DNA of 64,000 bases from Massilia violaceinigra (lineage in GTDB: Bacteria; Pseudomonadota; Gammaproteobacteria; Burkholderiales; Burkholderiaceae_D). Position 1 is the first letter of the stretch. Each line of letters opens with the position of its first letter. A model generated the notes under the pieces. It did not search any database. It saw nothing but the letters and a program-made list of their open reading frames with translations, and had not been told where the DNA came from. Location: positions 6,200,001 through 6,264,000 of the forward strand of contig NZ_CP024608.1 in NCBI RefSeq assembly GCF_002752675.1, given 5' to 3'. Made by a program: the position numbers and the translations under genes. Positions 34,004 through 46,300 of this stretch are shown piece by piece.

Positions 34004-37000
34004 TTAGCGGGCCAGCGCGCGATTCGCTTCTGGGTCCTTGCCTTTGAATACATTCTCGTCAAACTTGAAGCGCAGGCGCACGAACCACCCCTTGGAGGTG
34101 TAGTCCGCGGCACTCAGATCGCGTTCGCGGAAGCCGCTCACGTTGTAGCCGGCCGACAGCCACAGGTTTTCCTTGACCAGGTAGCCGACCTCGACCCCGC
34201 GCGCATACTGGCTGCTGCCCTTGTTCTGCGGGCTGTGCAGGTAGGCGGCGAGCACGCCGATGTCCCAGTTCTCGGTGATGTCGTACACCACGCGGCCCGA
34301 TGCCATCCAGGCGCTGTAGCTCTGCTGGCCCTGCGGCAGGTTGCGTTCCTTGCTGGTCTTGGCGGCCAGGCGGCCGGTGCTCCACCACGGACGGCTCGGA
34401 TGGTAGTCGAGGTGGGTCGAGACGATGTGCGCGGCATAGTTGTCGCCGTCGACACGGGCACCGTCGCGCACGTTCTTGTACTCGTAGCGCGCCAGACCGT
34501 TGAACTGGTTGCGGTCGACCGGACGCCAGGCGAATCCGAGCTGCGCGCGTTCCTGCAGGCTGTTGGCCAGCGGCTTGCCGCTCAGGTCGTCGTTGTTGCG
34601 CGACAGCAGGGCGTAGTTGCGGGCCAGGACGGTCCAGTCGCGGTCGAGCTTGCGCACGAACGAGAGCGTATTAAGCCACTGGTCCTGCGACTGGTTGCCG
34701 ATGTCGCCCGGGCTGTCGAACAGGCGGCGCCATTCGAGCTTGACCGAGGCTTTCCACAGCGGGTTGGCGGTGTAGTCGAGCGCCGTCGCCAGGGCCACGC
34801 CCTTTTGCTGGCGGCCGTCGAACACGTGCAGGTATTCCGCATTGGTGCTCACCGCGACGCCTTCGGACAGGTTCCAGGTGTTGCGTGCGCCGCTGGCCAG
34901 CTGCAGGTCGCGCCCGTCGGCCAGTTCGGTGTCGATCGAGTCGCGCAGGCGGTACTCGGAGAAGATGCTGGCGCCCGGCAGGTAGGTCGATTCGACACCG
35001 GCCACAAAGGCATTGCTCTTCTCCGCAGGATTGAGCGAGTAGCGCGATGCGAGACCGGTCTGGTTCTCGTAGCGCGCATACGCACGGCTGCGCTCGGACA
35101 ATTGATACTGCGCACCCAGTTCGTAACGCTTCTGGTTGCTGTCGGAAATGCCATGCTCGATCACGCCGGTCAGGCTCAGCAAATCGGTCGCCTTGTACTG
35201 CGCGCCGATGGCCACCGTGTTGGCGTCCAGGGTGCCGCGCGTACCCGGGGTGGTGGTCGCGCCGACCGGTGCGAAGGCGGTGATGGTGCTGCCGTTGACC
35301 GGGCTGATGGCGCTGTTGGTGTGGCCGAAGCCGAAGAAGCCGCCGCTCGGGTTCAGTCCGTTCGGGTTCGAGACCACGCCGGTGTTGCTGGCCATGCCGA
35401 CCTGATTGCGCAGCTCGCCCTCTTCCTTCATGTGCTGCAGGGAGAAGTCCAGGGTCAGGCGCGGATCGGCTTTCCACAGCATGCCGACACGTACGGCATC
35501 GCGCTGGGCCACAACCTGCTGGTCCTTGCTTTGCAGCGCGCTGCCGTACACCGTGGTGGTGGACGTGAACCTGGCGCTGACGTTCACGCCGGCGTCGCTG
35601 TGGCCGGGGCTGATGCCGGCCGCGGTATTGTTGAATTCATCGTCGGCACGCTGCCAGTAGGCACGCATGTCGAAGGCGTCGCTCTTGTGCGACAGCGCCA
35701 CGCGCGCAGCCTGGCCCGATGCCGAACTCGACAGCTCGCCCGCCTGCCCGCTCGGGGTGGTGAATACCTGGCCGTTGGACGTGTAGCTGGTCGATTCGCT
35801 CTGCGCGAATTCGGCCACTAAACTGGTCTTCGGCGCCAGTTGCACGCTCGCGTTGACGCTGTGCAGGCGGTACGGCGATTGCGGATTCTTGTCGTCCACC
35901 GCGGCCATGCCGACGCTGATGCTGTCGGTCAGGCGGTATTCGCCGTTCACGCCCATCACCCAGAACTCGTCGCCGCCCTGCTCCACTTCGTACGTCACGC
36001 GGATCGATTGCGGATCGCCTTCAGGCGTGAGCGATGGAACCGCCTGCTTGAACAGGATGCGGCCCGAAAACGGCTCGAAGCTGTAGTCTTCCAGGCGGCG
36101 CAATGGCGTCACCTGCTTGACCAGGTCGGTCTGGTTCTTGTCGCGCACGATCAGTTCGACGCGCTCGGAATTGGTCAGCGCGCCATTGTTGCGCACGGCG
36201 AAGGGTCCGGAGCTGCCGTTGGCGCGGTACTCTTCGATGACCTGCTTGGCGTTGTCGTGGAAGGCAAAGCCGCCCAGGTTGCCGCGTTTCAAGTCCCAGT
36301 TGCCGCGCAGGCCGGTGGCGGTGCGCTGGTACTGGCCGAGCTTGCGTGCTTCCATGCCCGTGTTCGGGCCGGGTACCGACGACATCGTGCCTTCGCTGGT
36401 CGAAAAGTCGCCGTACAGCACATAGCTTTTCTTGTCGTCGACGCGCACGTACAGGCGGCCGGCCGAGCGGGCGTCGAACGCGGTGCTGGCGCTGTCGCCG
36501 TACACCGGATAGAACTCGTTCGGGTTGATGTCGCGCTGCAGCTTTTCCTTGGTCTGCTGGTCCGAATCGTAGGCGGCCGTCAACAGCTTGCTGCCGAGGA
36601 TGGTGCCCTTGACGAAGAACGCGGTACGGGCGCTGGCGTTGGCCTTGCCGCTGTTGAACTGGCGGCTCCAGCGCGTGATGTCTTGTTCGAAGCCATCGTT
36701 AAAGCGTGCTGGCGCCAGGTCGCCTGCGTTCAGGCGGCGCTTGCTGATGACGCCTTCGATCAGGCCCACGGCCAGCATCTGGCGCAGTTCCGGAACGAAG
36801 GTGATCACGCCCTGGGTGCTGATCTTGCCGCCGTCAACGCGCAGCAAGACTTCCTGCGCGGCAGCCGGGGCCAGCAGGCGGAATTGCGCCTTGCCGTTTT
36901 TCACGCGCAGCTGCACGCCAGGGGTGACCTTGTCGGCATCGCCGCTTTGTGGGCCCAGCGCATCGGTGGCGCTGCCATCGAGCAGGATGCGTCCGGCCGA

Positions 37001-37336
37001 CGCTTCCAGCGTCAGCAGCACGTCATCCGCCAGCGGCTGGCCATCTTCGCCCAGCACCTGCACGCTCACGCGCACCGGCGACTGGCCGTCGGCCGGCACG
37101 CCATCGCGGTCGGTTTCGACCAGGATGCGTGCCACCTTGGCGCTGGCGTCAAGACGCCCGCTCCAGAGCTGCGGCGCCGCCATCTGGGCACGCAGGCCGG
37201 CGTCGGCCGGGGCCGATGGCAGCGCTTGCGCGCCGGCATTCGGGAAAGCGCAGGCAACCGCCAGCGCGCCCGCCAGCAGGCGGACAGTGCCGCGGCGTTG
37301 AATAAGAAGAAGTTGTTTGTTCGTCATGGTGTTCAT
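34004..37336 (-). CDS. Large beta-barrel outer-membrane protein of the surface module
   Basis: A 1110-residue exported protein. A signal peptide (residues about 15-37, LLAGALAVACAFPNAGA) is followed by an Ig-like domain (VARILVETDRDGVPADGQ, VSVQVLGEDGQPLADDVLL), an intermediate domain, and from about residue 400 a long alternating aromatic beta-strand region typical of an outer-membrane barrel (SVGMAAVDDKNPQ, YARYENQTGLASRYSL, KGWFVRLRFKF at the end). There is no TonB plug motif. The ATG at 37336 is preferred; a GTG at 37369 would overlap the upstream gene. It sits between the giant repeat protein and the OmpA protein, so it may anchor or secrete the giant protein; that is inference. Confidence 0.75.
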   Translation of the reverse strand: MNTMTNKQLLLIQRRGTVRLLAGALAVACAFPNAGAQALPSAPADAGLRAQMAAPQLWSGRLDASAKVARILVETDRDGVPADGQSPVRVSVQVLGEDGQPLADDVLLTLEASAGRILLDGSATDALGPQSGDADKVTPGVQLRVKNGKAQFRLLAPAAAQEVLLRVDGGKISTQGVITFVPELRQMLAVGLIEGVISKRRLNAGDLAPARFNDGFEQDITRWSRQFNSGKANASARTAFFVKGTILGSKLLTAAYDSDQQTKEKLQRDINPNEFYPVYGDSASTAFDARSAGRLYVRVDDKKSYVLYGDFSTSEGTMSSVPGPNTGMEARKLGQYQRTATGLRGNWDLKRGNLGGFAFHDNAKQVIEEYRANGSSGPFAVRNNGALTNSERVELIVRDKNQTDLVKQVTPLRRLEDYSFEPFSGRILFKQAVPSLTPEGDPQSIRVTYEVEQGGDEFWVMGVNGEYRLTDSISVGMAAVDDKNPQSPYRLHSVNASVQLAPKTSLVAEFAQSESTSYTSNGQVFTTPSGQAGELSSSASGQAARVALSHKSDAFDMRAYWQRADDEFNNTAAGISPGHSDAGVNVSARFTSTTTVYGSALQSKDQQVVAQRDAVRVGMLWKADPRLTLDFSLQHMKEEGELRNQVGMASNTGVVSNPNGLNPSGGFFGFGHTNSAISPVNGSTITAFAPVGATTTPGTRGTLDANTVAIGAQYKATDLLSLTGVIEHGISDSNQKRYELGAQYQLSERSRAYARYENQTGLASRYSLNPAEKSNAFVAGVESTYLPGASIFSEYRLRDSIDTELADGRDLQLASGARNTWNLSEGVAVSTNAEYLHVFDGRQQKGVALATALDYTANPLWKASVKLEWRRLFDSPGDIGNQSQDQWLNTLSFVRKLDRDWTVLARNYALLSRNNDDLSGKPLANSLQERAQLGFAWRPVDRNQFNGLARYEYKNVRDGARVDGDNYAAHIVSTHLDYHPSRPWWSTGRLAAKTSKERNLPQGQQSYSAWMASGRVVYDITENWDIGVLAAYLHSPQNKGSSQYARGVEVGYLVKENLWLSAGYNVSGFRERDLSAADYTSKGWFVRLRFKFDENVFKGKDPEANRALAR

Positions 37337-37358
37337 CTGGGCCAGGCGGGATGGTTGC

Positions 37359-40300
37359 TTATTGCGCACGGGCTTCTCCCGCGCCGGCAGGGATTGCTCC
37401 CTGGCGTGGCTTGACCAGTTCCTGGTTGGCGCTGTCGGTCGCCTGCCGCGGCGCGGCAGGTGCTTTGCTGTCGAACTTCAGGCCTGGCAGGCGCTGCGCT
37501 TCCGTTTCCGGCGCGCGTCCCCCACCCTGGCTGCGGCGGGCTTTCACCTGCTCGATGACCGGCGCCGAGCACGAACCCTCGGCAAAGTCGCCGCGCAGCA
37601 GTTCGCCATTCTTCGCGTCCAGCCAGATGCTGTTGGCATCGCCCAGGTTGCGGTTGCTGGTCGTCGTCAAACGGCTGCCGCGTGGCAGGGTCAGGCTGTC
37701 GGCCTTGATCACGTGCGATTTAGGCGTCAGGCCGCAGTAGCTGTACTTGCCTTCCACATCGGTGGTGAACGAGGTGCCGTCTTCCAGGTACAGACGCACA
37801 CCCGGCACGCCCAGCTCTTCGCTGTCCTGCACCGAGTTACCGTTGCAATCGACGAAGACCTTGCCGGCCACGCAGGCTTGCTCGGTGAACACGCCACCGG
37901 TCAGGCGCACCTTGTACTCGGCGTTGTTCGACGGGTACGCGGCAGGAACAGGCTGGTACGAACCCGGCGTGACGCAACCGCTGGCCACGTTACAGGCGTA
38001 GGCAATCGCACGGTTGATGCCATCGCCCTGCAGGCTGCCGACACCGGCACGCAGACGGTAGGTCAGCACGGCTTGCTTGTTGCTTGCCAGCGGACCCAGG
38101 TTGAAGGCCAGTACCGGGCCAACCGCGGGCACCGGATCGGCGACCGGCTTGCCATCGACTTTCACGGTGCCAGGCACCAGCGAGAAGCCGGCCGGCAGGC
38201 TGTCGCGCACCGTTGCCTGTGCTACCGCGCTGCCGCTGGTCTGGCGCACGGTCAGCGTGTACAGCAGGCTTTCGCCAAATTCGAGCTGCTGCTTGTCGCC
38301 GGTTTTGGTCAGCGCCAGGCCAGCCGCTTCGATCTTGTCGATCGGCAGGTGGTTGTTCACCACCGGGGCGCCATTCGTGCCCACGGTGAACGTGTAGTAA
38401 TACTGGGTGGTGTCCGCACCGCCCGGTACCGCGCCGACGCAAGCGTTCGGCTTGTGCAGGTTCACGCTCGACGCCGGAGCGCCGTCGGACTTCTGGATCA
38501 GCGCCGCATTGGCACTGGCCATCACGCTGGCGGCACCCTGGCAAGCCGGGATCTTCGCCGATTCCGCCGGAACATAACCGACTGGATAGCTGGTGATCGC
38601 CAGTTTGTAGACGCCGGCCGGGAAATCGTTCAGCAAGCCGAACTGGTACACGCCATCGCTGCCGGTGGTCTGGTTGACCGCTTCCACGCCGCCCAGCAGG
38701 TGACGCGTTGGATTGAAGCCTGCCGGACCAGTCACGGTCACGACCGCGCCACGCACCGGTTGACGGGTGGCGCTGTCGTACACGACGCCAGACGGAGTGA
38801 GCGGCAAGTTCTGCTCGGTGATGTCGCTGTCATCAAGCAGGGTGATGCCGGTGATCCTGCCTACAACCGGCGTGCCCGCGTTACCGGCCGAGGTCGGGAC
38901 GATCGGCATGCCGTTGCCATCCTTGGTGAACACGATCTCGAAGCCCGGACCGGTCGGCAAGCCCGTGCCTTCGTAGCCGGCGCAACGCAGGCTGTCGAAC
39001 TGGTAGTAGCCCTTGGCGTCGCTCTTGACGGTGCAAACCGGTTTGCCGTTCTGGGTCAGGACCACGGTCCAATCCTTCACGCCTTCATGGTTCTCGGGAC
39101 GGGTGCGGGTGTGGCCGCGGTCCATCCAGACATAGCCGCTGATGATCGGGGCACGGGTTTCCGGACCCGGACGCACGCGCTCGCCGAACAGGTAACCGCC
39201 GACCACGCCGCCATTGGCTGCGATGATCTCGCTGGTCACGTCGAACTGGGCGATCGTGTTTTGCGACGGCGCGGTGCCGAAGCTGCTGTTGTCGACCTTG
39301 CCGCCTGCAACGCCGGCGGTTTCCTTGCCATCCATGTATTTCGAGGTCGGCAGGTCGGTCTGGGACTCGACCAGGGTGTAGCGGCCGGGAACCAGGTTCT
39401 CGAACACATACTTGCCATCGGCACCGGTGACGGCCACGCAGCCCATGGTGCAGGCGTCTACGCCCGTCATGGTCACGTGCACGCCCGGCAGCGGAATTTC
39501 ACCCGCATTCATCTGGCCGTTGTGGTTGGCGTCGACGTACACATAGCCTTCCAGACGCGCGCGGCGTTCGCCGAACAGGTAGTCGGTGCCATCCTGGGCC
39601 ACGCCCAGCTTGATGGCCGAGGTGGTGTTCTTCGGCGCCGTGCTGTTGAAGGCGCTGTTGTCGACCGATCCGGCAACGGTACCGGCGACCTTGCCCGGAG
39701 TTTCCTTGCCGTCGGTGTAGCCAGCCGGCTGGGTTTCCACCAGGCTGTAGGTGTCGGCCGGCAGGCCGACGATCAGGAAGCGGCCATCCGCATCGGTGGT
39801 GGCACGGCCTGCTTCGCCCTTGCCGCCGATGGCGCTGACCGGCACGCCGGCAATGCCAGGCTCGCCGGCGTCTTGCACGCCGTTGTGGTTATCGTCGCGA
39901 TACACCACGCCAGCCAGGCTGCTGCCCGCTTCGCGGAAATCGTAGTCGCGCGCTTCGGTACCCGCCGCCAGCACGATGGCGGTGGTTTTGTTCGGGCCCT
40001 TGTCGAGCGTGCCGCCGACGTTGCCGAGGGCGCTGCCGGTGTTGGTCGGAAAGTCGCCGTAGGCTACCGGCTGGGTTTCGACCACGGTGTAGGTGCCCGG
40101 GACCAGGTCGACGAACAGATAGCTGCCGTCGGCGCCGGTCACGGTGGTGCGTGCAGGAATGGCCACGCCGTTCGCATCGACACCGGTCAGGGTGACGCTT
40201 ACGCCAGGCAATGCTTCGCCAGGCTCGCGCTTGGCGTTTTTGTTGCCGTCGACGTACACAGTACCGCCGAGCTTGGCCAAGCCATTGCTGACCGGATTGA

Positions 40301-43300
40301 TTTCACGGAAATCGTAGCCGGTCGCCGCGCCGCCCGCTGGCGGAATGACGATGGTGGCAACCGTGTTCAGGCCGGCGGTGCCGCCGCCCAGGGTACCGAT
40401 CCTGGTGCCGGTAGCGGCCTCGAAATCGGACAGGCCGGCTGGCTGGGTTTCAGTCAGGGTGTAGGTGCCTGGTGCGAGCACCGGGAACAGGTAATTACCA
40501 TTGGTATCGGTCTGCACGGTACGTACCGTGCCGTCGGTACCCTTGAGGGTCAGGGTGACGCCGTTGAGCAATTGCTCGGTGGTGTCGCGCTTGCCATCCT
40601 TGTTGCTGTCGACATACACGGTACCTGCCAGCGAACCGGTGTTCGGTGCGCCGCGCTCGCCGAACAGATAGTTCACGGCGGCCGTGCCCGGCATCACATT
40701 GATGCCGGTGATGCTGTTTTTCGGGGCATTGATGGCGCCGCCCACGGAACCGGCGGCGTCGACGCCGTCCGATACGCCACCCGGCTGGGTTTCGACCAGG
40801 GTGTAGTTGCCAGCCATCAGGCCGGTGAACAGGAAGGTGCCATCGGCGCCGGTCGCCATGGTGCGCGGCACGGGGCCGTTCAGGCGCACCACCACGCCCG
40901 CCAGCGGCGTATCGCCGGTGTCGCGCACGCCGTTGTCGTTGGCATCGAAATACACGGCGCCGGCGATGCTGGCGCCGATTTCGCGGAAATTGTAGTTCAC
41001 GGCGTTGTCGCCCTGCACCAGCGGCAAGCCGCCGATGCTGTTCGGTACGGCCACGCCGGTCGTGATGCCGCCGATGGTGCCCGGCTGGCTGCCGGTGTTA
41101 CCCGGGAAATCGTTGTAGCCGGCCGGATGGGTTTCGGTCACGGTGTAACCGGCGCCGCTGCTCGGACGCAGCTTGTCGAAGCGGTAAGTGCCGTTGGCGG
41201 CGGTGGTCGTGGTCAGGCTGACGGCCGCGCCGCGGTCGTCGTTGCCGGTCAGGGTGACGGTCACGCCGGCGATCTGCTCGCCCGTGTTGACGCTGGCATC
41301 CTGGTTGCTGTCCGCATACACGGTGCCGCTGACGCTGGCCGGCACCACTTCGCCGAAGTTGAAGTCGGTGTGGGTACTGGCGACGGCATACGCGATGGTG
41401 CCGATCACGTTGGCCACATTGTCGACGCAGCCCGCGCAGGCGGCGCCGCCGACATTCCCCTTGCGGGTGATGCCGTCGAGGTAAGCGGCCGGCTGGGTTT
41501 CGGTGACGGTGTAGCCGGCGCCATTCGCATTGCGCAGGAAGCTGAAGGTATATGCGCCATCAGGGCCGGTGGTGGCGACGCAGGTCGGCGCGCCGCAGGC
41601 GTTGCCGCCGCTCGCTGCCGTGCCGGTCAGGGTCAGGCTCACGCCGGCAATACCGGTTTCGCCCGCATCCATCGTGCCGTTGTTGTTCTTGTCGGCATAC
41701 ACAAAGCCGCTCAGTTTGCCGGTGGCTTCGCCGAACAGGTAATCGATGCCCTTCTGGCCCGCGCTCAGCACAACGCCGCTGAACACGCTGTTGCCGCCCG
41801 CCAGGCCGAGGTTGCCAGGCGTGGTGGCGCCGGTGCCCAGGGTGTTGGTGGCGTCGATGAAGTCGACCGGCTGGGTTTCGGTCACGCTGTAGCCGCCGCC
41901 ATTGCTGGCCGGCAGGCCGGTGAAGCTATAGTTGCCGTTCGCGTCGGTGGTGCCCACGCAGGTGCTCACGATGGTGCACACATTGGCGCCGGTCGCGGTG
42001 GTGCCCGACAGGGTCACGGTCACGCCAGGCAGCAGGGTGTCGCCGCCATTCAAGGTATTGCTGCGGTCGACGTCGAGGTAGACCTTGCCCGCCAGGCTGG
42101 CGGACGATTCGCCGAAGTTGTAATTGCTGCCGAACTGGCCGGTGCCGATCACGATGCCGCTGAAGCGGTCATTGGTCTTGGTGCCGCGCACCACGCCATT
42201 GACGGTGCCGACCGTGTCGATGCCGTCGGCATAGCTCGACAGTGGCGCGCTGGCCTGGCTCTGCTCGGTCAGCACGTAGCCGGTGGCGTCGCTCGCCGGC
42301 AAGCCGGCGAAGCCGTAGCCGCCGCTGCTGTCGGTGAGGATGGTGCACGGGTTCGGCGAAATCGCCACGCACACGCTGGTGCCGTTCGAGGTATTGCCCG
42401 ACAGGGTGATCGAGACGCCGGCAATGCCAGGCTCGCCCGCATCCTTCACGCCATTGTTGTTCAGGTCGGCATAGACGATACCGCCCAGGCCCTGCCCGCT
42501 TTCGCCGAAGTTGTAGTTCACGGCGGCGTCGCCCGCCACCAGCGGCACATTGCCGATGGTGCGCTTGGTGGCGCCGACGACCGGGGTGTTGGCGGCCAGC
42601 GCGGTCGCGCCATCATTGCCGCCCTTGCTGCCGATGGTCATGCCGGTGTGGGTCACGCCCGGCAGGGTGGCCTGCACCACCTGATACGTACCAGGACGCA
42701 GATTGGTGAAGCTGTACGAACCGTTGGCGCCGGTCGGCACGGTGGCGTTCACCGGACCGAGGTCGTCGGTGCCGGTCAGGGTCATGGTGACGCTGGTCAC
42801 GCCCGCGCTTTCGTCGGTGGCCGGCACGTTCGTCACGTCGCGCACGGCGTCGGTGTCGAGGTCGACGAAGACGAAGCCCGACAGGGTCGCCGGCTTCAGT
42901 TCGCCGAACAGGTAGCCGGTGGCGTTGGTCGACGCCGGCAGGACGATGTTGCTGATCTCGTCGCCGCTGGCGTCGGTGGCGGTACCGGCAACGCTGCCGG
43001 CCGCTTCCTTGCCATCGAGGTAGGTGGCGGGCTGCACTTCGGTCACTTTATAGGTGCCTGGCGAGCGGTTGTCGAACAGATAGGCGCCGCCGGCGGTGGT
43101 CGTGGTGGTGACATTGGTCACGGTATTGCCGTAGATATCGACACCGTCCAGGCGCAGGGTCACGCCGGTGATGCCGTTTTCGCCCGCGCCTTTGGCCGCG
43201 TCGTTGTTGCCGTCTTCATACACGAAGCCGGCGATCGAGGAACGCTGCACCGCCACGGTGGCGCAACCACGGTTATCGACCGCGCTGCGCTCGACATCGT

Positions 43301-46300
43301 TGGTGGTGGCGTTGCCGCAGTTTTCCAGCGCCGCGTTGACCGCGGTGGCGATCACGGGAATGCGCACGGTGGCCGCCTTGCCGCTTTCCAGCAGGCCGAC
43401 GTTACAGCTGATCGTGGCGCCTGCGCTGCAAGTGCCGCTGGTCGGGGCACCGTTGTTGGTGCTCCAGGTCAGGCCGGCGTTGTACGGCGCCGCGTTGTAC
43501 GGCGCGAGCGTGCCGCCGGTGTAGAGCGTCAGGCCGGCTGGCAGGCTGTCGGTGATGACGGTGCCCTGGCTGTTGCCGGGACCGGCGTTGTTCAGGGTCA
43601 GGACCCAGAAGAACGGCTCGCGCAGCTGCACCGCGGCGGCAAGCGCGTTGGTGTTGCCGTTATAGGCGAACGCGGCTTTGGTCAGCTTGAGGTCGACGCG
43701 CATCTTGATGGTGGTGCTTTGGTCGGCCGTGTTGTTCGGCGTCAGTTGTTCCGGCTCGCGCGAGGACACGGTGACGGTCGACTGGTAGGTGTCGCCCGAA
43801 CCGGTCGGCTGGGTAACGACCTGGAAGTCGAGATACAGGTCGGTGCTGGCGTTGTTGCCCATCAGGATGTCGGTGGTCGGGAAGTTGCAGGTGATGCTCA
43901 TCTGCGCCGGCCCCGTGACCGTGTTGCCGACCTGGGTACAGTAATTGGTATACGCCTCGCCGTCCGGCAGCAGTTTGCCGCCTTTGAAGGTCATGCTCTT
44001 GCCGACAGGCGGCTTCATCAGATAGGTCAGGACCAGGTGGGTGGCCACCGATGGACCGCGGTTGGTGATGGTGTTGCGGTAGGTGACCACATTGTCCGGG
44101 AAGACCGGACCGGCGCCGGCCGGCACAAAGCCCATCGGATCGACGTTGTCGGTGTTGTTGACCAGCAGGTCGAGCGTGGCGGGAGTGACCGCCAAGGCAT
44201 TGGTGCCGCTGTTGTTGGCGTAGTCGCTTTCGTTGCTGCTGGTGGCCACCGTGGCCGTGCTGCCGATATTGCGCGGATCCGGCGCGTTAGCCATGTAGTC
44301 GGGACGCACGGTGATGGTGACGGTGCGGGTCGCGCCCGACGCCATGTTGCCGATGGTGCAGTTCAGGGTCTTGGCCGCGCTGTCATAGGCGCAGGTGCCG
44401 CCATTGCTGGCGACGGCCGAGATGAAGGTCATCGAGCCTTCCGGAATATTGAACACATCGACCACGGTCACGCCATTCGCCGTCGACGGGCCGTTGTTAT
44501 TGATGGTCAGCACGTAGGTGGCGTTGGTGCCGGCAGGCACCGAGCCTGGGGTCACGGTATTGGTGATGGTCACGTCGGCGACCGGATCGACCTGCACATC
44601 GGCGGTGGCGACGTTGTTGGCCGGCACCGGGTCGCCTTGGGCGTTGGAGCGCACGCTGGCCGAGTTCACCCATTTATTGCCGGCCTGGCCGCTGCTGTCG
44701 AGCAGCGGACGGGTCACCGTCACGGTGATTTCCGCCGTGGCGCCGAGCGCCATCGTGCCGCTGCTCATGAAACAGGTCACTGTCGCGCCCGGGGTGCAGG
44801 TGAACAAGGCCGGGGTCGTGCCGCCGGTCTTCGATGCGTTCACCACGGTCTTGCCGGAGATGAAGCCAGGGATCGGGTCCGACAGGATCACGCTGGTCGA
44901 TTCGCCCGGACCGGCATTGGTGATCGTCAGGACGTAGGTGATGGTCGGCGCGTTCCAGTCCAGGGTGCCCGGAGCGGCGCTCTTTGTCAGCTGCAGGTCG
45001 GCAGCGTTCGGGGTCTGGGTCGATTCCGAGGTGGCGCTGGCGCAGTTATTGCCCGGCACCGGATCGGCCTGCACGCCGCCGCTATCGGTAAAGACGGCGC
45101 AGGCGGTATTGGTCAGGGTGCCGGACAAAGCGGCGGTGGTGGTCAGGCCCAGGTTCGGGGTCGAGGCATTGAGCGCCAGCGCCGCGTTATAGGTACAGGT
45201 GATGTCCTGGCCGACTTGCGGTGCGCAGGTCCAGTTGGCGCCGCTGGCGCTGACGAAGGTTTCGCCGATCGGCAAGGTTTCGACGATCTTGACTTCGCCG
45301 ATGGCCGCCGCACGCGGGCCGTGATTGGTCACGCGCATGGTGCTGACCATATTGCTGCCCTGCGCGACCGGGTTCGGGGTCTTGGTTTTGGTGATCGACA
45401 GATCGACCCCGTCCGGCACGATGCTGACGTTGGCCGAGCCGCTGTTGTTGGCCAGGTCGCCATCCGGCGTAGCGCTGCCGATGGTGGCGGTGTTGGTGGC
45501 AGCGGTTTGCGCAGCAACCACCGGCGCGGTGGCGCTGATGACGATGTCCTGCGCAGTGCCGACCGCGAAACTGGCGCGCGTGCAGCTGACATTCTGGCCG
45601 TTGGTGGTGCAAGTCCAGCCGGTGCCGCTCGCGCTCACAATGGCGAAGCCGGCAGGCACGCTGTCGCTGACCACCACGTTGGTGGCCGGCATCGGGCCCA
45701 GGTTGCGTGGCGCCAGGGTGAAGCTGACCGGCTGGCCGCTGCCGACCAGGGCCTGGGAGACGGTCTTGGTCACGGCCAGGTCGGTGCCGACGGTGATCGT
45801 GGTATTCGCCGACGAGGCATCGTTGGCGTTATTGAAGTCGGTCGCGCTGCCGCTGATGGTGACCACGCCGGTGCTGGTGATGGTGCCGGTGGTGGTGCCG
45901 GTGGCCTTGGTGTTGATGACGATGTTCGGCAAAGCGCCCTTGGGCGCGCTCGGACGGTTACACGTCACCACCTGCCCCGCCGCCCCGCACGACCAGCCGG
46001 AACCGGCCGCAGACTGGTAGGTCAGGTTCGGGCTCAGGGTGAAGGTGGCCTTGGTGGCGCCGGCCGCATCGGGACCGTTGTTGTTCAGGTTAGCCGTGTA
46101 CACCAGGGTGCCGCTGGCCATCAGGCTGGCCGGCGAGCCGTTCAGCACCAGCGACAGGTCGGCGCCGTTGTCGATCGTGGTCAGCTGCGACAGCGAGTTG
46201 TTGCCGGCGTTGCTGTCGGCATCGGTCGTGGTGACCGCCGCCAGCAGGTTGACGGTCTGGCCGGCCGCGGCCAGGGTGCGCACGGTGAGATCGATGTCGA